Of a stretch of DNA of 64,000 nucleotides, positions 46,357 through 59,570 are shown piece by piece; position 1 is the stretch's first letter, and every line of letters starts with the position of its first letter. A program made the position numbers and the translations under genes. This stretch comes from Buddleja alternifolia. Taxonomy: Eukaryota; Streptophyta; Magnoliopsida; Lamiales; Scrophulariaceae. The stretch lies in assembly GCA_019426215.1 (NCBI GenBank), contig CM033391.1, positions 5,878,708 through 5,942,707 on the forward strand. The letters run 5' to 3'. Below the pieces are notes generated by a model that made no database searches, was not told where the DNA came from, and saw nothing but the letters and a program-made list of their open reading frames with translations.

Positions 46357-48620
46357 TATGTTAGCCCAACAAAACTAGGTCTTTTCTGTTTTAACATTTT
46401 AGCTTTAAAAACTAGGTCGGTGAGAGTTAGTAATACTATATATGGAATATCTATTTTCAAGTAAAAGGGTTCGGAAAACAAATCTTATTTTTGGAAATTG
46501 AGTCTAATTGTAGGAATTGTTGAAATGACTAATAAGAGATTTAGGTATAGGTCAATAATCAGGATCAAAGTCATTCACAAGTCACTTGTCTTAATTCAGA
46601 TTTTTATAGTTAAATCAACAAAACACAAAGATATTTAGTATCGTTTAATCGTGAGATGATTAATCACTTGAGGAAGAAATTACACTTGATCATAAACTAG
46701 TCGGACTTTGACGTGCTAATTTGTCTACCCACTACCCAGACATCCATCATGTGAGTATGTTTGGGAAAATTTAATAATCTTAACTTGATTTAATCAAAAT
46801 CCAAATATACTTGAGTAGAAAAGTAACTAATATAATAATAGAACAAGTACTGCAATTCACTAATATTGAAATTACTTTGAAATTCAGTCAATTTCCATAA
46901 ATCGCTAATTATTTGTGGTCAATTCTTCTATATCCAGTCAAAACCGAATATAAAAAAAGCAAGGCAACAAATAATTGGTTGTTATACCAACACTCGAAAA
47001 TACATGACGATCACCCAATGAAGCTTGTTCTATTAGCGAAGTTGAGACCTCAAAATATTAGAGATTTTCAGTTCAATTCCTACTTACGAGTGAGTCCTTT
47101 TCTATTGTTGTAGTAGTTGTTAACTGGTTATAATAGTGTTAGTTGGTTATAATTTATCGCTATTTGGTATTTATGACATATCATTCAGAAAAAAGAAGAA
47201 GAGAAAACTCCTCGATCGTTTTGTACACGTTAGTTATGGTATTATTTTTCGATTGCAATCCAGAAATATCAATTGAAATTTTGGGATTCCCAACATTCTG
47301 AAAATTTTACTTTCAATTTGATTTTTGCTAGATATTTATCGAAATATTGGGATATCCTCGAAATTTCAACAAAATTGAAAATTTTCCAAGAATTCTGAAA
47401 TGGTAATATTAATACAATTTTTTTGTAATTTAACAATGATTTAAATGAATTTAAATGAATAATTAATTGATAATGAAACACTTCATGAGAAATAAACTTA
47501 ACAGATTTTTAGTGTCCAGGCTTATGATTACTTTAAATTAGAGTAATTTTTGGAAAACATGTTTTCATCGCAAGGAAAAGAGCATATATATTGGGACATA
47601 CTCATCGTAAGAAAAGAGCATATTTTGGGACATACATAAACATAGTAAATGAGTAATAAATTTTGGACCGATGTTAAAACTTATGGTGCAACTTAATTCA
47701 AATCTCTATAAGCAATAAGCCATAACAGATTTAGAATATTTTTATTAGCTGGGGGCAAATGTAAAATATATCCAGAATTTCTGATCCGAAAAGGAGAACA
47801 CAAAAAGTAGAGAGCACAACTACAAACACCCCCCCCCCCAAAAAAAAAAGTTGAGGGACGGTGGCTGCCACATGACAATTTTGATCCTTCTAGAAACTCC
47901 ATACAATTCTGGATGATAGATTTTAGCAGAATTATAAGTGCTTTATTTTATTAATTTTTTTATGAGATTTAATCTTTAATTTACTTTTAAGTCATGCAAA
48001 TATAAATTTTATATTAGTTTTAAATGTTTGAAACATGTTATAACCATAGTATATATCATCATATAAACAAGTATCTTTAGTCAATTAACTGTATATATAT
48101 CATTAATAATTTCATTTAAAATTTTATCTATTTTTACAAATCATGATTTTTCTTTGGTCGAAGCTGAAATTTGAATATCCACAAAGATTTTATAAATATA
48201 TATACAATTCCAAAATTTACATTAAAGCCGATATTTAATTTGGTACATTGCATCGAAAAACCAACATGAAATCTGAAATTCGATTAAATAGATGCATCTT
48301 TTAGACATGTAAATGTTGAAGGCAAGAAATTACAATGTTATAGTACTAAAAAAACAAGCATGTAGGAATTTGTTGTATTTATGAGGTTAACTCACGTTCC
48401 CTATTGGAATTCAAATGAAGATCTACTTGTAACTATTCTATTCTTTGGCAATTTAATTTAATGCAAAGCACTAAAATTTCAGATATAATCTTGCATTGTA
48501 TACCTATTGTATCTTATATTACAAGATATTGTGTGAACAACATGTGTTCAATAAAAAATTCAATAATTGCACGTATTCATTCACTCAATATGTTACGAAA
48601 AAAATACAAGAAGAATTGTA
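46357..48620. other. Intergenic, no gene seen
   Basis: AT-rich. A short polypyrimidine/poly-A run lies at 47829-47849. 47100-47230 vaguely resembles the end of a retroelement LTR, but I cannot delimit it. Open frames of 66-72 codons here have no recognisable motifs. Confidence 0.45.
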
Positions 48621-48780
48621 AAAAAAAACAGTTGTACAAATCGGGTCTTGGGTCCCATCTGTGCACCTTGTGGATGTGATTAATACACATCACTTAAAAA
48701 AAAAAATAAGTGATGTGTATTAATCACATCCACAAAGTGTACAGGTAGAACCCAAGACCCGATTTATACAAGAATTTTCT
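48621..48780. mobile_element. 160-bp hairpin MITE, copy 1
   Basis: Almost the whole element folds back on itself: acaaatcgggtcttgggtcc...ttgtggatgtgattaataca against its complement on the other side of a poly-A spacer at 48697. A perfect 9-bp duplication agaattgta flanks it (48612-48620, 48781-48789). A close relative is at 51009-51179. Confidence 0.85.
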
Positions 48781-48789
48781 AGAATTGTA

Positions 48790-50042
48790 ATAGATTATCT
48801 CATTTGTTAGAATTCTTATAGACGAAAAGCCAAAAGTATTACTAACGCAGCTCCTCAAATGGTCTATTTATAATGTTTAATTGAGTAAATTTGTACGAAT
48901 TTTTAAACGCACAGAGATCGTAATTGTAAGAAATCTTTAACTAAGGAGTGTTGTTGGTAATTTTCAACAAAATAAATTAAAAGATGTTTTAGTAATTACA
49001 TGCACAATAAGTTAGCTAGGGGTCTCTGTGTAATTTCTCCCAACATATATATTCTTATAAATGAGAACATGACTTGAGTAATATATATTTATTAGTTTAT
49101 TCATTGTCCAACATTACTTTGTATATTTACCTATTAACATATTAGCAAATTCCACAATCAATTTTGATGAAACATATACATCGAGATAGAACTCTTGAGA
49201 AGTTTTGGTGTAAAATGCTTTTCAATAATAACCAGAAATTATACATATGGCAGAGACATATGGGCAATATATCAGTGGGTTAGTCGAACTCAACAATTCA
49301 TTTTCCTGTTTCAAAGTACAATTATGAAGAAGTTGCCACAGGTGGCAGAGATCTAGAATCTTCACAAGAACATATCTAATTAATGTCTTGTCTTTTCTAG
49401 TACCTTCTCATCCAATATTATATGGAAACATAGTTAACAAAGATGAGTTTTCTAAGAGTGATACTACTTGTCATTACCATTTTCCACCGTTTTGTTATTT
49501 CTTTTAATTTTAATAAAAACTAAATGCAATAAATGCATTTAATTGAATTATTCATATCTATATTTACCATAACAAATAGATATCTTGTCATATGAATAAT
49601 TAATGACAAAGCGATAAAAAAATACAAGTGGTATATTAATCTATAATATACTTATATTGAAAGATAAAAGTTAATACTATGCAAGTTGATTAATATAGTG
49701 GCATGCGAACACAAGCCTCTTCTATTATGAATAGCGACATTAGCTCCAGAGACGGAACCAAGAGTTGGTGGTGGCAGCCCCTTCCCCTCAACTTTATACA
49801 AATTTTACTTTTCGCCTATAAATTTTTGATTCAAAGTTTTTTCCCTTCAAAACTAAAAATATCAAGTTTTGTCCCCTCTTTTGTATTAGTCCCCAAAGAT
49901 TAAGATGTGATCAATTTGGACTCTTTTTTACCTCCACTCACGTTTATCAATTTTCTCCTCTAAAAATCTAAACCGGTTTCATCGTTTTTCTTATTAAAGG
50001 AAAAACTTCTTCTTGAACGAAATATTAGAAAAATAGGTAAAT
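48790..50042. other. Intergenic, no gene seen
   Basis: AT-rich. 49740-49900 contains ctccagagacggaaccaaga and nearby ggcagccccttcccc, resembling one end of a hAT-type element, but no partner end was found. Confidence 0.4.
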
Positions 50043-50151
50043 GATATTGGCACTTCAAAAGTGTTATTGACACTCCACTATTCAATACAAATTTCTTTCT
50101 AAAAATACTAAAAAGTGGAGTTCCAATAGTAATTTTTGGAGTGCCAATATC
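50043..50151. mobile_element. 109-bp inverted-repeat MITE
   Basis: gatattggcacttcaaaagt...gacactccact pairs with agtggagttcc...ttttggagtgccaatatc, so each arm is about 38 bp with an AT-rich loop. Similar phrases appear at 22240-22260 and 43050-43085. Confidence 0.6.
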
Positions 50152-50509
50152 AGCTCCCGAAAGATATTCATTTATTTTTCATATTAAGAATTTGGGATAA
50201 TTGTAATCATCATCTTTAATATCGTCGCGAGAAAGATATTGATCTAATATATTCATTAATTTTTTGTCTTAAGAAATTGGGATCATTTTAATCTTATTCT
50301 AACATAATCATCATCTTTTTTTATAATTGCATAGTTTATTTTGACTATTATTTTTTATTTTAATGCTTGATTGCGCTCTTAATTGTGGATTATATTAGAT
50401 TTATACACAATAAATAACAATATTTAACAAAGAAAGTCCATTAAATTCTTGTGCATAATTTTTTTATCATAAGTTCTCACACCGAGGCTTCTTTTGCCTC
50501 GATTGCCGG

Positions 50510-50644
50510 GATCATTCTATGTTAGACCGAGACCATACACCATTGGATCCCCTCAATAGGAGGAGCATTTACTAAAATGCCCCTTGATCCAATGGTGTAC
50601 ATTAGAACGAGACCAATGGTCTCGGTCTAGCATAGAATTTACCC
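50510..50644. mobile_element. Foldback MITE, copy 2
   Basis: Related to 18868-18980 through the terminal phrase ttctatgctagaccgagacc on the right arm (complement) and attctatgttagaccgagac on the left. An inner pair (caccattggatcc / gatccaatggtg) forms a hairpin. Flanks gattgccgg (50501-50509) and aattgccgc (50645-50653) agree at 7 of 9 positions, so the duplication has decayed. Confidence 0.65.
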
Positions 50645-50653
50645 AATTGCCGC

Positions 50654-51008
50654 GGCGTTCTTGGCCTCATGCCGTGGCGATGAGCATATCGCTCGCTTCC
50701 ACCGTCAGGATGTTATTCTACCAACATAACATCATTCGAGCTATTGCACTGACTCTCTTTTCATTTTTCTTTTAGTTCTTTTTTGATTTCTCAATCTTTT
50801 ATATCAGGCTCTAAATTTCCATTAATCTCTAACATGGAGACTGATAAAAAACTTGACAAACTCTATTCTCCACTCCTCTTGGCATCTTTCTTTTAGGGTG
50901 ACATACCTCTTCATTTTTAAAGGTCAACATAGGCACAACTCATGCTCGGTTTCTCATTAGTCCTTGGTCAACCTATTTGTTGAATTGTTTACACCAAGGA
51001 CTTTCACC
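50654..51008. other. Intergenic, no gene seen
   Basis: No coding sequence recognised. It is slightly GC-richer than the surroundings near 50650-50720. Confidence 0.4.
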
Positions 51009-51179
51009 GGAAAATTCTTGTATAAACCGGGTTTTGGGCCCCACCTGTGGGCCTTGTGGATGTGATTAATCCACATCATTTATTTTTTAAGTCAAAAAAA
51101 CAAAATAAGTGATGTGAATTAATCACAGCCATAAGGTGCACATGTGAGGCCCAAAACCGGGTGTATAGAAGTGTTTTCC
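51009..51179. mobile_element. 171-bp hairpin MITE, copy 2
   Basis: Same family as 48621-48780: left arm ggaaaattcttgtataaacc, right arm complement ggaaaacacttctatacacc, with the inner arm gtggatgtgattaat. A perfect 9-bp duplication actttcacc flanks it (51000-51008, 51180-51188). Confidence 0.85.
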
Positions 51180-51188
51180 ACTTTCACC

Positions 51189-52888
51189 AAGTGCATTCTA
51201 GGATCTCTGACATGTTTGCTATTTCTTTCCACTGGATGGGCTATGTCCAATCTCTTAGCCAACAATTCATGTCTTTAGTGGCTCTCACTAGACAAAATCT
51301 CCATTCATCTGCATTTTTGTTGTGTACACATTTCACCCTTAAAACCTTGTACCACCACTATATTTTCACTAGTTATTTTTCCTGATTCATCTTGAGATAC
51401 TCCAATGCATCCAATATTTTCTACCAAAATCGTGTGTGTCTGGATTTTCTTAAGGCTTGGTAGGTCCTCACAACAAGCCAACTCTAGCTTCGTGGATTTG
51501 CCTACTTGTAGGCGATTTCTACGCACCGTTCTCTGCCTACGTAGCATCACATATTTCCCTCCATGGTTAATATGGTTCCACAGATCTAGTACCACGTCTT
51601 TGATGCTTCAGTTACGTACATCTCCTTGGTACTGCCCTTACCACATTGGCCTCTAACAGTGCGGATTTGCCTCCTAGCACCAAGGTCCTACCACATTTAT
51701 CCTCAACGTTAAACGGATCATTCCCTTGGCCTGGCGATCATCCCAGTACTCTCTCTTTTCTACTTGTCTGACTTCACCACCGACAACTATTTGTGTTGTC
51801 TCTTATTCTGGTACAAATATTGCTTTATCTGCTACGTTCAAGGTCTGGAGCGCCTGCCAACGAACTTGTCAATTTTGACTTTTCTTTTGTTAGATGCCAT
51901 CACTCCCCTTAACGCTCCCACAGATCTTAGATCTACGACCTCTCATGGATTTACAAACTTATGATTATGATGAATTCCATTGATATTAACAAATGAACAA
52001 AGTATTAAAGATAATCAAGAGTAAAGAATAAATCTATCTTCTAAACTAATCAAAACCTAACATTTTGTGCCCTTCAAAAATCTTATAAGGTATATTTGCT
52101 AAAGAATTTCTTAATACAAATCACATAGTCAAACATCATCTACTTGAAGTCCAACACCAATTACATGTATGATGTATCTATGTCTCCCACCAACCACACA
52201 TCTAAATTTTCTCATCCTCTAATTACTTCAATGGATCAGCTAAGTAAGAAAACAAAATGAAATCAATGAGGACTTCAATTAGTTGAAATAACTAAAAAAA
52301 CTATTGACAACTCTCTCCTAATTAGATAAAACAATTATGTCTATTAATTATATCTAATACTTTTTCATTCCCCGTCACGTAGGTATGGGAGGATTTGCAT
52401 TAGTGAGGAATTTATTCTCATAATCTCATTCTTTAATTCTAAAATTCTTTCAAGATAAAGAGAGAAAAATCTTAATACTGTCGAACTACTCCATCATTCA
52501 AATGTCATTCCTTATCTAGGTTTGAAAATGAACCAAACTACTCGATATATGAATCGATCGAGAACAATCGCTAAAAATTTATTTGAACTCCGTATGTTGA
52601 CATAACGGACAATAATTGTTTTTTTTTTTCAATTGAAGTTTAGCACGAGCGCAGTCGCTCTAGTAATTAATATAATGATAAATGTGTATGAAAAAAATCA
52701 AGTTTCTTGAGCTTAATCATATTATAATATATGTTTATGCTCGATTTGGTTAACAATCAAAGTGACCTCAAAGGCAAATTTTGAAGCTTGCAACAACTCA
52801 ACTTGAATAAAACATTATTCATTTCGACTTGATTCGTTTACAATTCTATTTCAAATAAATAAATTAAAACTCATATATTACGTGATAT
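51189..52888. other. Intergenic with a less AT-rich stretch of unknown origin
   Basis: 51190-51965 is less AT-rich than its surroundings and has longer open stretches on both strands (for example 96 codons at 51305-51595, minus), but none shows a motif that I recognise. A decayed retroelement or gene fragment is possible. From 51970 on the DNA is again AT-rich and empty. Confidence 0.35.
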
Positions 52889-53656
52889 GGCAAAATTGTA
52901 AACTTAGTCCCACATGATAGGTCCGATTGAGAACTAGTCCCACGCTTTAGGTTATTTTAGAAATCGTCCCAATATTCTTAAAAGTTGCAACTTTAGTCCC
53001 ACACTTTATTTTCCATTAAAAATTGACTGAAACTAATAGAATGCACTTTAAAAATTGCAGTTCACCCCCTGAACTATACAAGTTCTATCAAACACCCCCA
53101 TAAACAAAAAATAGTGACACTTACCCCCTGAAAAATTAAAAATAAAATCAACTTTAATTCAAAAGAAATTAAAAATTAGTTTTTTACTAATATAAAAGAA
53201 AAATAGAGGAGAAAAGGTTGAAAGGAAAAAAAATATCACCAATTGGAGGGGTGGGGGGGTGCGATGAATGAGGGGGCGGGAGAGGGAGGTGTTGTGTGTT
53301 GTGGCGAGGGGGTGGCAGAACCGCAGAAGAGGCTGCCGGGATGGGGGTGGGAAGATGATGATTTTTTATTTAATTTATTTTATTATTTTTTCAGGGGTAA
53401 TTATTTGGTTTAGGGGGTGTTCAATACCAGCTATATCAATTAGGGGGTAAAATGTAATTTTGAGTTGACCATCCTATTAGTTTATAATGGAAAGGTCAAC
53501 TCCATTATTTTTTCCGTTAAAATTTAACGAAAAATAAAATGGGGAACTAATGTTGCTTAAAAAGGGACTAACATTGCAACTTTTTTAAATTATTGAGACT
53601 ATTTCTAAAATGATTTAAAACGGAGAACTAGAATGAAACCAGGTAGCAATTTTGCC
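52889..53656. mobile_element. Long-inverted-repeat foldback element (copy B)
   Basis: 768 bp. Outer ends ggcaaaattgtaaacttagt and the complement of the right end (ggcaaaattgctacctggtt) are inverted, and the arms carry the same phrases as copy A at 20195-20692 (gaactatacaag, cacccccta, cttaccccctga). Flanks acgtgatat and gcgtgatgt agree at 7 of 9. Between the arms lies an unrelated segment with a G-rich, purine-rich block (53250-53355) that copy A lacks. Confidence 0.7.
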
Positions 53657-56600
53657 GCGTGATGTTGTATTTTAGTAAGAGAAATATTAGATATGATTAC
53701 TTTGTTCCAAAATATAAAAATGTGATTGAGCTCAATTTGTTTGTATCGTTTTTTCCTTGCTAAAATCTTAGATGCAAATTTAAAATATTGAGTTGAAGAC
53801 CGTTAATCGCACATACCTTCTCTAAATAGGAGTATCTCATACATGCTCATATCCATTTTCCTTCAAATGAGACATTCACAATTATGCATCTGTGTGTAAC
53901 GGAAAGTGCAACACCGAATATGTAACATAAGATTTGAATTGGTTAACAATGAAATATCAGTCAGGTCCTCGACTAACTGACCTTCATCACAAGTTTTGGC
54001 TTGCATCACTTTTTCTGCGCATCACTCAAATGTGAATTGTTAGAATGATTTGTTCCAATTTGTACTTTATCTTGTATTTGATTTAGGACATCTTCACTAA
54101 TTAAAAGATTTATATATTTAATATATACATATATATAATTTGAAATACGAGATGAAATATTATATTCAACATAAGAATTATTGCACTAAAAAAATTGTGA
54201 ATGAACGGTCCCATAATTGCCTTTAGCACATGTAACTATTCAATTCTTTTTTTTTTTTTTGGGTTATCTATTGAATTCTTTTTTTTTTTTGGTTATCTGT
54301 TCAATTCCTCATTCAAGTCTTGAGCATTCAATTCTTTATCCTAGAGATTAAGCAAGCACTTTGAATCTTCTAAAACCAATACCAATTTGTGTTTAGGAAA
54401 CTCGAAGCTTGAATTTGGTTTGGTTGAACTCAAGACGACGTGATTATGAGTGTATTACATTTGTTATGTAATTGGTGTACATACAATTCAAAGAGAGTGA
54501 TCAGGCACATTCGGAGACAAATCAGGTGCGCGCAATAATTACTTTCATGCCTCCTTTGTGTCTTATCTCTTATTCTACTCCATAAATTCACATCGAGTTT
54601 ATGCAATCCACGCATGTGCAATTTAAGAAAATTAGAATAGAAGATTGAAATGAAAATAAGTGGCGTTGCAAGCAGATAAGAAGGCCCCCTATGGATGAGC
54701 TGGAAGGAAAAAGTGCAAAAGTTCATTACAAAAAAATAATTGATGAAGGCCCTCCGATGAGCAAATACAGATATTTTGTGGGATATGCTTGTTTTTAAGA
54801 GTTCTTCTTCCTTTGTAACTGAACAACAAAATTATTTAGAAAGGTCCACAATAATTAAAATGTACTGGTGAATCATACTTTGTACGTAATCGTTGTCTGT
54901 TGATAGCGGACTAACATGGCACACTTGGAGGTAAAACCCTAATCGATAAACTCTGATCTTTTTCTTGCTATTTTACATGAGAAAGATCAAGGCAAGTTAT
55001 ACCATAGTGCACTTATGCTTGAAAAGGTTGTGTTAATTATACCGACATATTGCGATGTAAAAGGTTCGAATCAAATTGTACAAGTAACTCTTCAAAGCTT
55101 GTTTGGATTTTTATTGAACTCGAAAATGATGTTTAAGTTTTGTTTCAGTGTTAATCAAATTGAGTTTGTGTGAGTTTTACTAGTAGAGCTCGAATAAATT
55201 GACCCCATTTAACTAATTGAGTCGAACTCAAACGGGTTTCAGATCTTATCAAGTGTAAGAATGCGTTGAAGCTTTGATTTGTTGTATTTAACGAGTTGAA
55301 CTTAAACTAGTTTTTTATCACAACTGACTCCAAATCAATGTCCAATAGTCGGATTTATCTTTCAAGTCTATTTACCTATAGATGGGAAGATCTTGAATCA
55401 CCTATTCAATCATTTGAAACCTTATGGAATTGCTAGTTGCACGAGGCCATTCGTCTATATTGGTTACTACTTAATGTAATAATCCTAAATATGGATGTGA
55501 TCACAAGAATTTCACGAGACCTAGAAATGTTATTGTACGAAATTGTGGCCCTAAAAGTGTTTCTCTTTCTTTTGCTTCCACCAATGATATCACCAAAAAT
55601 ATTGTCAATCCGACAAAAAAAACTTTAAAATTGTTGTGATAAATTAATTGCAATTGTGGTGTTGGTTTCAAACAATGTTATTTTGATTCCTATAGGCTAA
55701 TTATACGGAAGGTGTTGTCCTTTTTGTTGACAGATAACGCCTGCCCCTGCAAAATTTAATAGAAAATTTTGCACGGACCCCCTTACTTTAGTGCTAATTA
55801 CTGAAATTCTCTAATTTTTTCAAAATTACATAAAATGAGGGGGTCTGTATAAAATTTTCTCTTAAATTTTGCAGGGGAAGACAATTATATAGTCTCTATC
55901 ATGTTAAGGAATTCTTATAATTATACTCTTAGTGTATTTAAAAATTCTTACGGAATTCTTATAATTATACCTTTTGTGTATTTAAAAATTCTTACAATTT
56001 CACCCCATGAAAACCTTACAAATAGACCCCTTGAGGGGTCTCATTGTAATTTATCAAAAGTTAAGGGATTTTGGTAATTATCACTAATATGAGGAAGTGT
56101 ACATGTAATTTACCCAAAATTTAATGTTAGAATGAATGCTCTATGTTGGGATTATTGTGCTTCAATTACTCAAGTAGTAAGAAATATAGAAGCTTGAAGC
56201 ATAATTATGCTCGAATCCTACTAAGTTGTGTATATATTTATCTAATTTTATATTAGTTTTCTTTATGATTTAAAATTAATGCACAACCACTACGTACATA
56301 CATGCAACAATGGTTCTAATTTTTGTCTTCTAATCGGTAAAATATAGATGGACAATTATATTGTAGTAATTTTAGTGTTATAGAGGGAGAGTTTGACCCA
56401 GCTTTTGCATAATGACTTATAGGGTAATTGATTCTCATATAATTAATTATGATAAAAATTAGAAATTCCAGTTTTACCAAAACATGATTTTATAAGTCTA
56501 AAGGGGATCACTAAAAATGGGACAAATAATTATCAAAATAGCATTTGAACTCTAAATACAAATTTTAATTTTTCAACCGCCGAGTCAACTACACTCTTAC

Positions 56601-58803
56601 TATAGGAATTTCTACGGGTGTGGAATGTTCCACAATAGTTGATCAAATGGTAATTTCATCATTCGACTCCATTAGAATTTCAGGCCCCTCACAAAGATGA
56701 ATGGTTCATAAACTTCTATGAGCATTCAATCGGGGTGAGCTATACCTAGGTCAAAACCACAAGCTCCTAATTTAAATTTAGAGCTCACAAACTCGTTAGG
56801 CTCAGTAGGTTGGGTCCATCAATAACCCCAGTAGGTTGGGTCCCTCAATAGCCCTCTAACAATCAAGTCGGTAAATATTCAACGGACGGACTGAAATACA
56901 GTGAATATAATTTTTAAGAACATAATAGTTACCTCTGTAAAATAAATAAAGAGGACATATGGGTTTTGGACTATACGATCTAATCTCTTGATATCCACGT
57001 GTCATGTGCTCTGAGCTTCGCGTGATCAATGGTTAGATAGGGCGTTGTAATCATCAGGGCATACTTAGGTTGGGTTGACCCATGGAGAACACATTATGGT
57101 CTAAGTATGGGGTGTCTGTAACTGAAGGGATATGTAGTAAATTCCTCGTACCACAACTTATAAAGTTGTATTGAAAATAATGGATCAGACCAATTGAACT
57201 ACTGCCATTGGCTAAATCTATTTTTTGGTAAATAACCATTGGCTAGATCTACTTCATGCACGAGATAGAGATCTTTAAGTGCATTGATGAATCAATTATA
57301 TTACAGATGTGAACGGTGTAGATTTTGTTTTCTCGCTTTGAACCCAAAAAGAATATATACCACTTTAGTTTTGCTTTTTTGCATGTGTAGGAATTTGACG
57401 TTTTACTCATCACATGGTACTTCTCCTAATACTATTTTCTTTCTTATTCCATGGTAAGATAATACTTTCATTCGTACCACAAAAGACATTTTATTTAACT
57501 TTTGTTAGAAACTAATAAATGAGTAGATCTTACTTCACTTTTTCAAAACTACGCTTGTGATGAAATGTGATGAAAGAGAAAAGAAAATTACCATTCAAAA
57601 CATAAGTGACATTAGTATATGGCAACTATGTTCTATATTCATATATAAGAGTTACATTTTTAAATACGATTAATATTTATAGCAAGTATAATTTAATGTG
57701 ATTACATAAGACAACAAATACTTATCTTTCTAAGAAGGGACAAATATATATTAGGATAAATAATAATGGAATAATGGACATCGTTTTCTGCGGTAGACGG
57801 AGCATTAATCAAAATATCATAGAGCCATATTACCAAAAAATATATCATAGAGCCTACTATATTTGACTTCGTCTTTTAACAATAGGCGAGCCATATTGGA
57901 CATTATTATGAACTAGCAACTGCCTCAGAAATGCTGTCATTTGTAAGGGGTGTTTAGTCATCAATTCCTAATTTCTTTTTTATTTGTGCATTGACTGCTA
58001 TATATTTTTTTTAATTTTTTTGCTATATATCCAGAGAGGGAAAAGTAAAGTTCCACCTAATTATACTTTAATTAACTTCCAATTGGAAAAATCAGGAAAA
58101 TATTATAAACGCACATTTCATTAACATTAGTTAACAAGCTAAAAGTTTGTAATTAAACATAAAGCATAAATGTTAGAAATAAGCATAGGAATCCAAGTAG
58201 TTTAGAGATGAGAACCAAAAAACCAGTTCATTTTCATTTCAATTGTTGACTAACGATCAACCACCGAAAATGTTATTTGTCAAAGCATAATCCCTCAAGA
58301 ATCGAGAAATCCAAAAAGGCACATTGGATTCCGTTTATAATCAAACAATATAACACATAGCAAAAAAATAAAAAATAAAAATCAAACAATATAACTATCC
58401 ATGATATAGATATATATCTAAAAAGACATTCCCAATATGTCTAATCAAGAACAATGGTTAAAACGTGACATAGTACCTCAAAGTACAATCACCTTGAAGT
58501 TACCACATTTTGCACCGCCCAAATAATATCAGCCTCTGAATCTCCTGGTTCACAAAAGGCTTCAAGAACATGTACCATTATCAAGCTAAACTTTGCAGCA
58601 CCTATGAGTTGCATGCATTCACATTCTGAAAACTAATTAAATACACTGTACGATAACAAGTCGGCACTTCAATTGTTTTCAGCATCTAGAAATATACGAC
58701 CATATGAATATTTCTACACCTTGTCTGGTAGTGAGTATACTATCGACAACCAAGGTAAGAATCCTCCAAATTTTCACTAGGCTATTTTGGGGATATAATA
58801 TGT
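53657..58803. other. Gene-empty intergenic region
   Basis: No coding sequence recognised. Contents include an inverted pair at about 55743-55878 (cctgcaaaatttaatagaaa against its complement), a repeat at 55900-56120 sharing the 'aattaccc...gagggg' wording of the 4CL intron element, an imperfect tandem repeat of agtaggttgggtcc at 56788-56850, and a duplicated phrase aaccattggctaaatcta near 57205-57250. Decayed hAT-like text lies at 55080-55260. Confidence 0.5.
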
Positions 58804-58940
58804 AGGGTAAATTACCTATATACCCCTGTGCGAGACTCTAATTACGAAAAACACAATGAGGGGTGTCTTGATAATTCGCAAAACGTCAAGGAGCTCATAG
58901 TAATCACAATAAATGAGGTGGGGTGCATATTGTGTTGTCC
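58804..58940. mobile_element. Small repeat of the gggtaaatta family
   Basis: Shares gggtaaattac, gagactctaattacgaa, caaaacgtcaagg and aataaatgagg with the element inside the 4CL-like intron (1723-1985), in the same order but shortened. Confidence 0.5.
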
Positions 58941-59319
58941 CTGATAGGTGGTATTAATGACATTGAAGTGTTTGTATTATGACATTGACGGTTTGCAAGA
59001 GATATTCTTCTGGAGTACTCCGAGAATCAACATCCCAAAAAAAAACAGTTATCCATGTGAAGAGAACCCTAAGTGAGTCCCTGTAACTGTACCAAAATCT
59101 CCTAAGAATGACCTATTGCTTAGAAAACTCATATAGTATGGGGATAGTAGTAAGATACAACACATTTCCTTTATGTATGACTATGTTACATGTATGTTCA
59201 GTAAAATTTACGGGAGGTATTTGAGCACCGTATGGCAAATCAAAAGTGTAAGTAAAAAATGAGGTGTTTCCAACTTGTTAAAATACCAATTCTGAAGGGG
59301 TGGTGTATAGTTAGCTATC

Positions 59320-59525
59320 TTATAAACAGAGAAGGCTGTAGAAAACGAGAGGTATGAAGGCATTATCGAGCTGTGCTGTGTTGGCCTCCAACAAACCACT
59401 AGTTGTAACTGCTACAATCAACGAAAACCAATGCTGCACAACACAAAGATCGCACCAAGAACATCAGAATAACACAAAAATATATATTAAGTGAATCGTT
59501 ATCCCAATAGCAAATTAGAAGTTAT

Positions 59526-59570
<45 letters not shown>

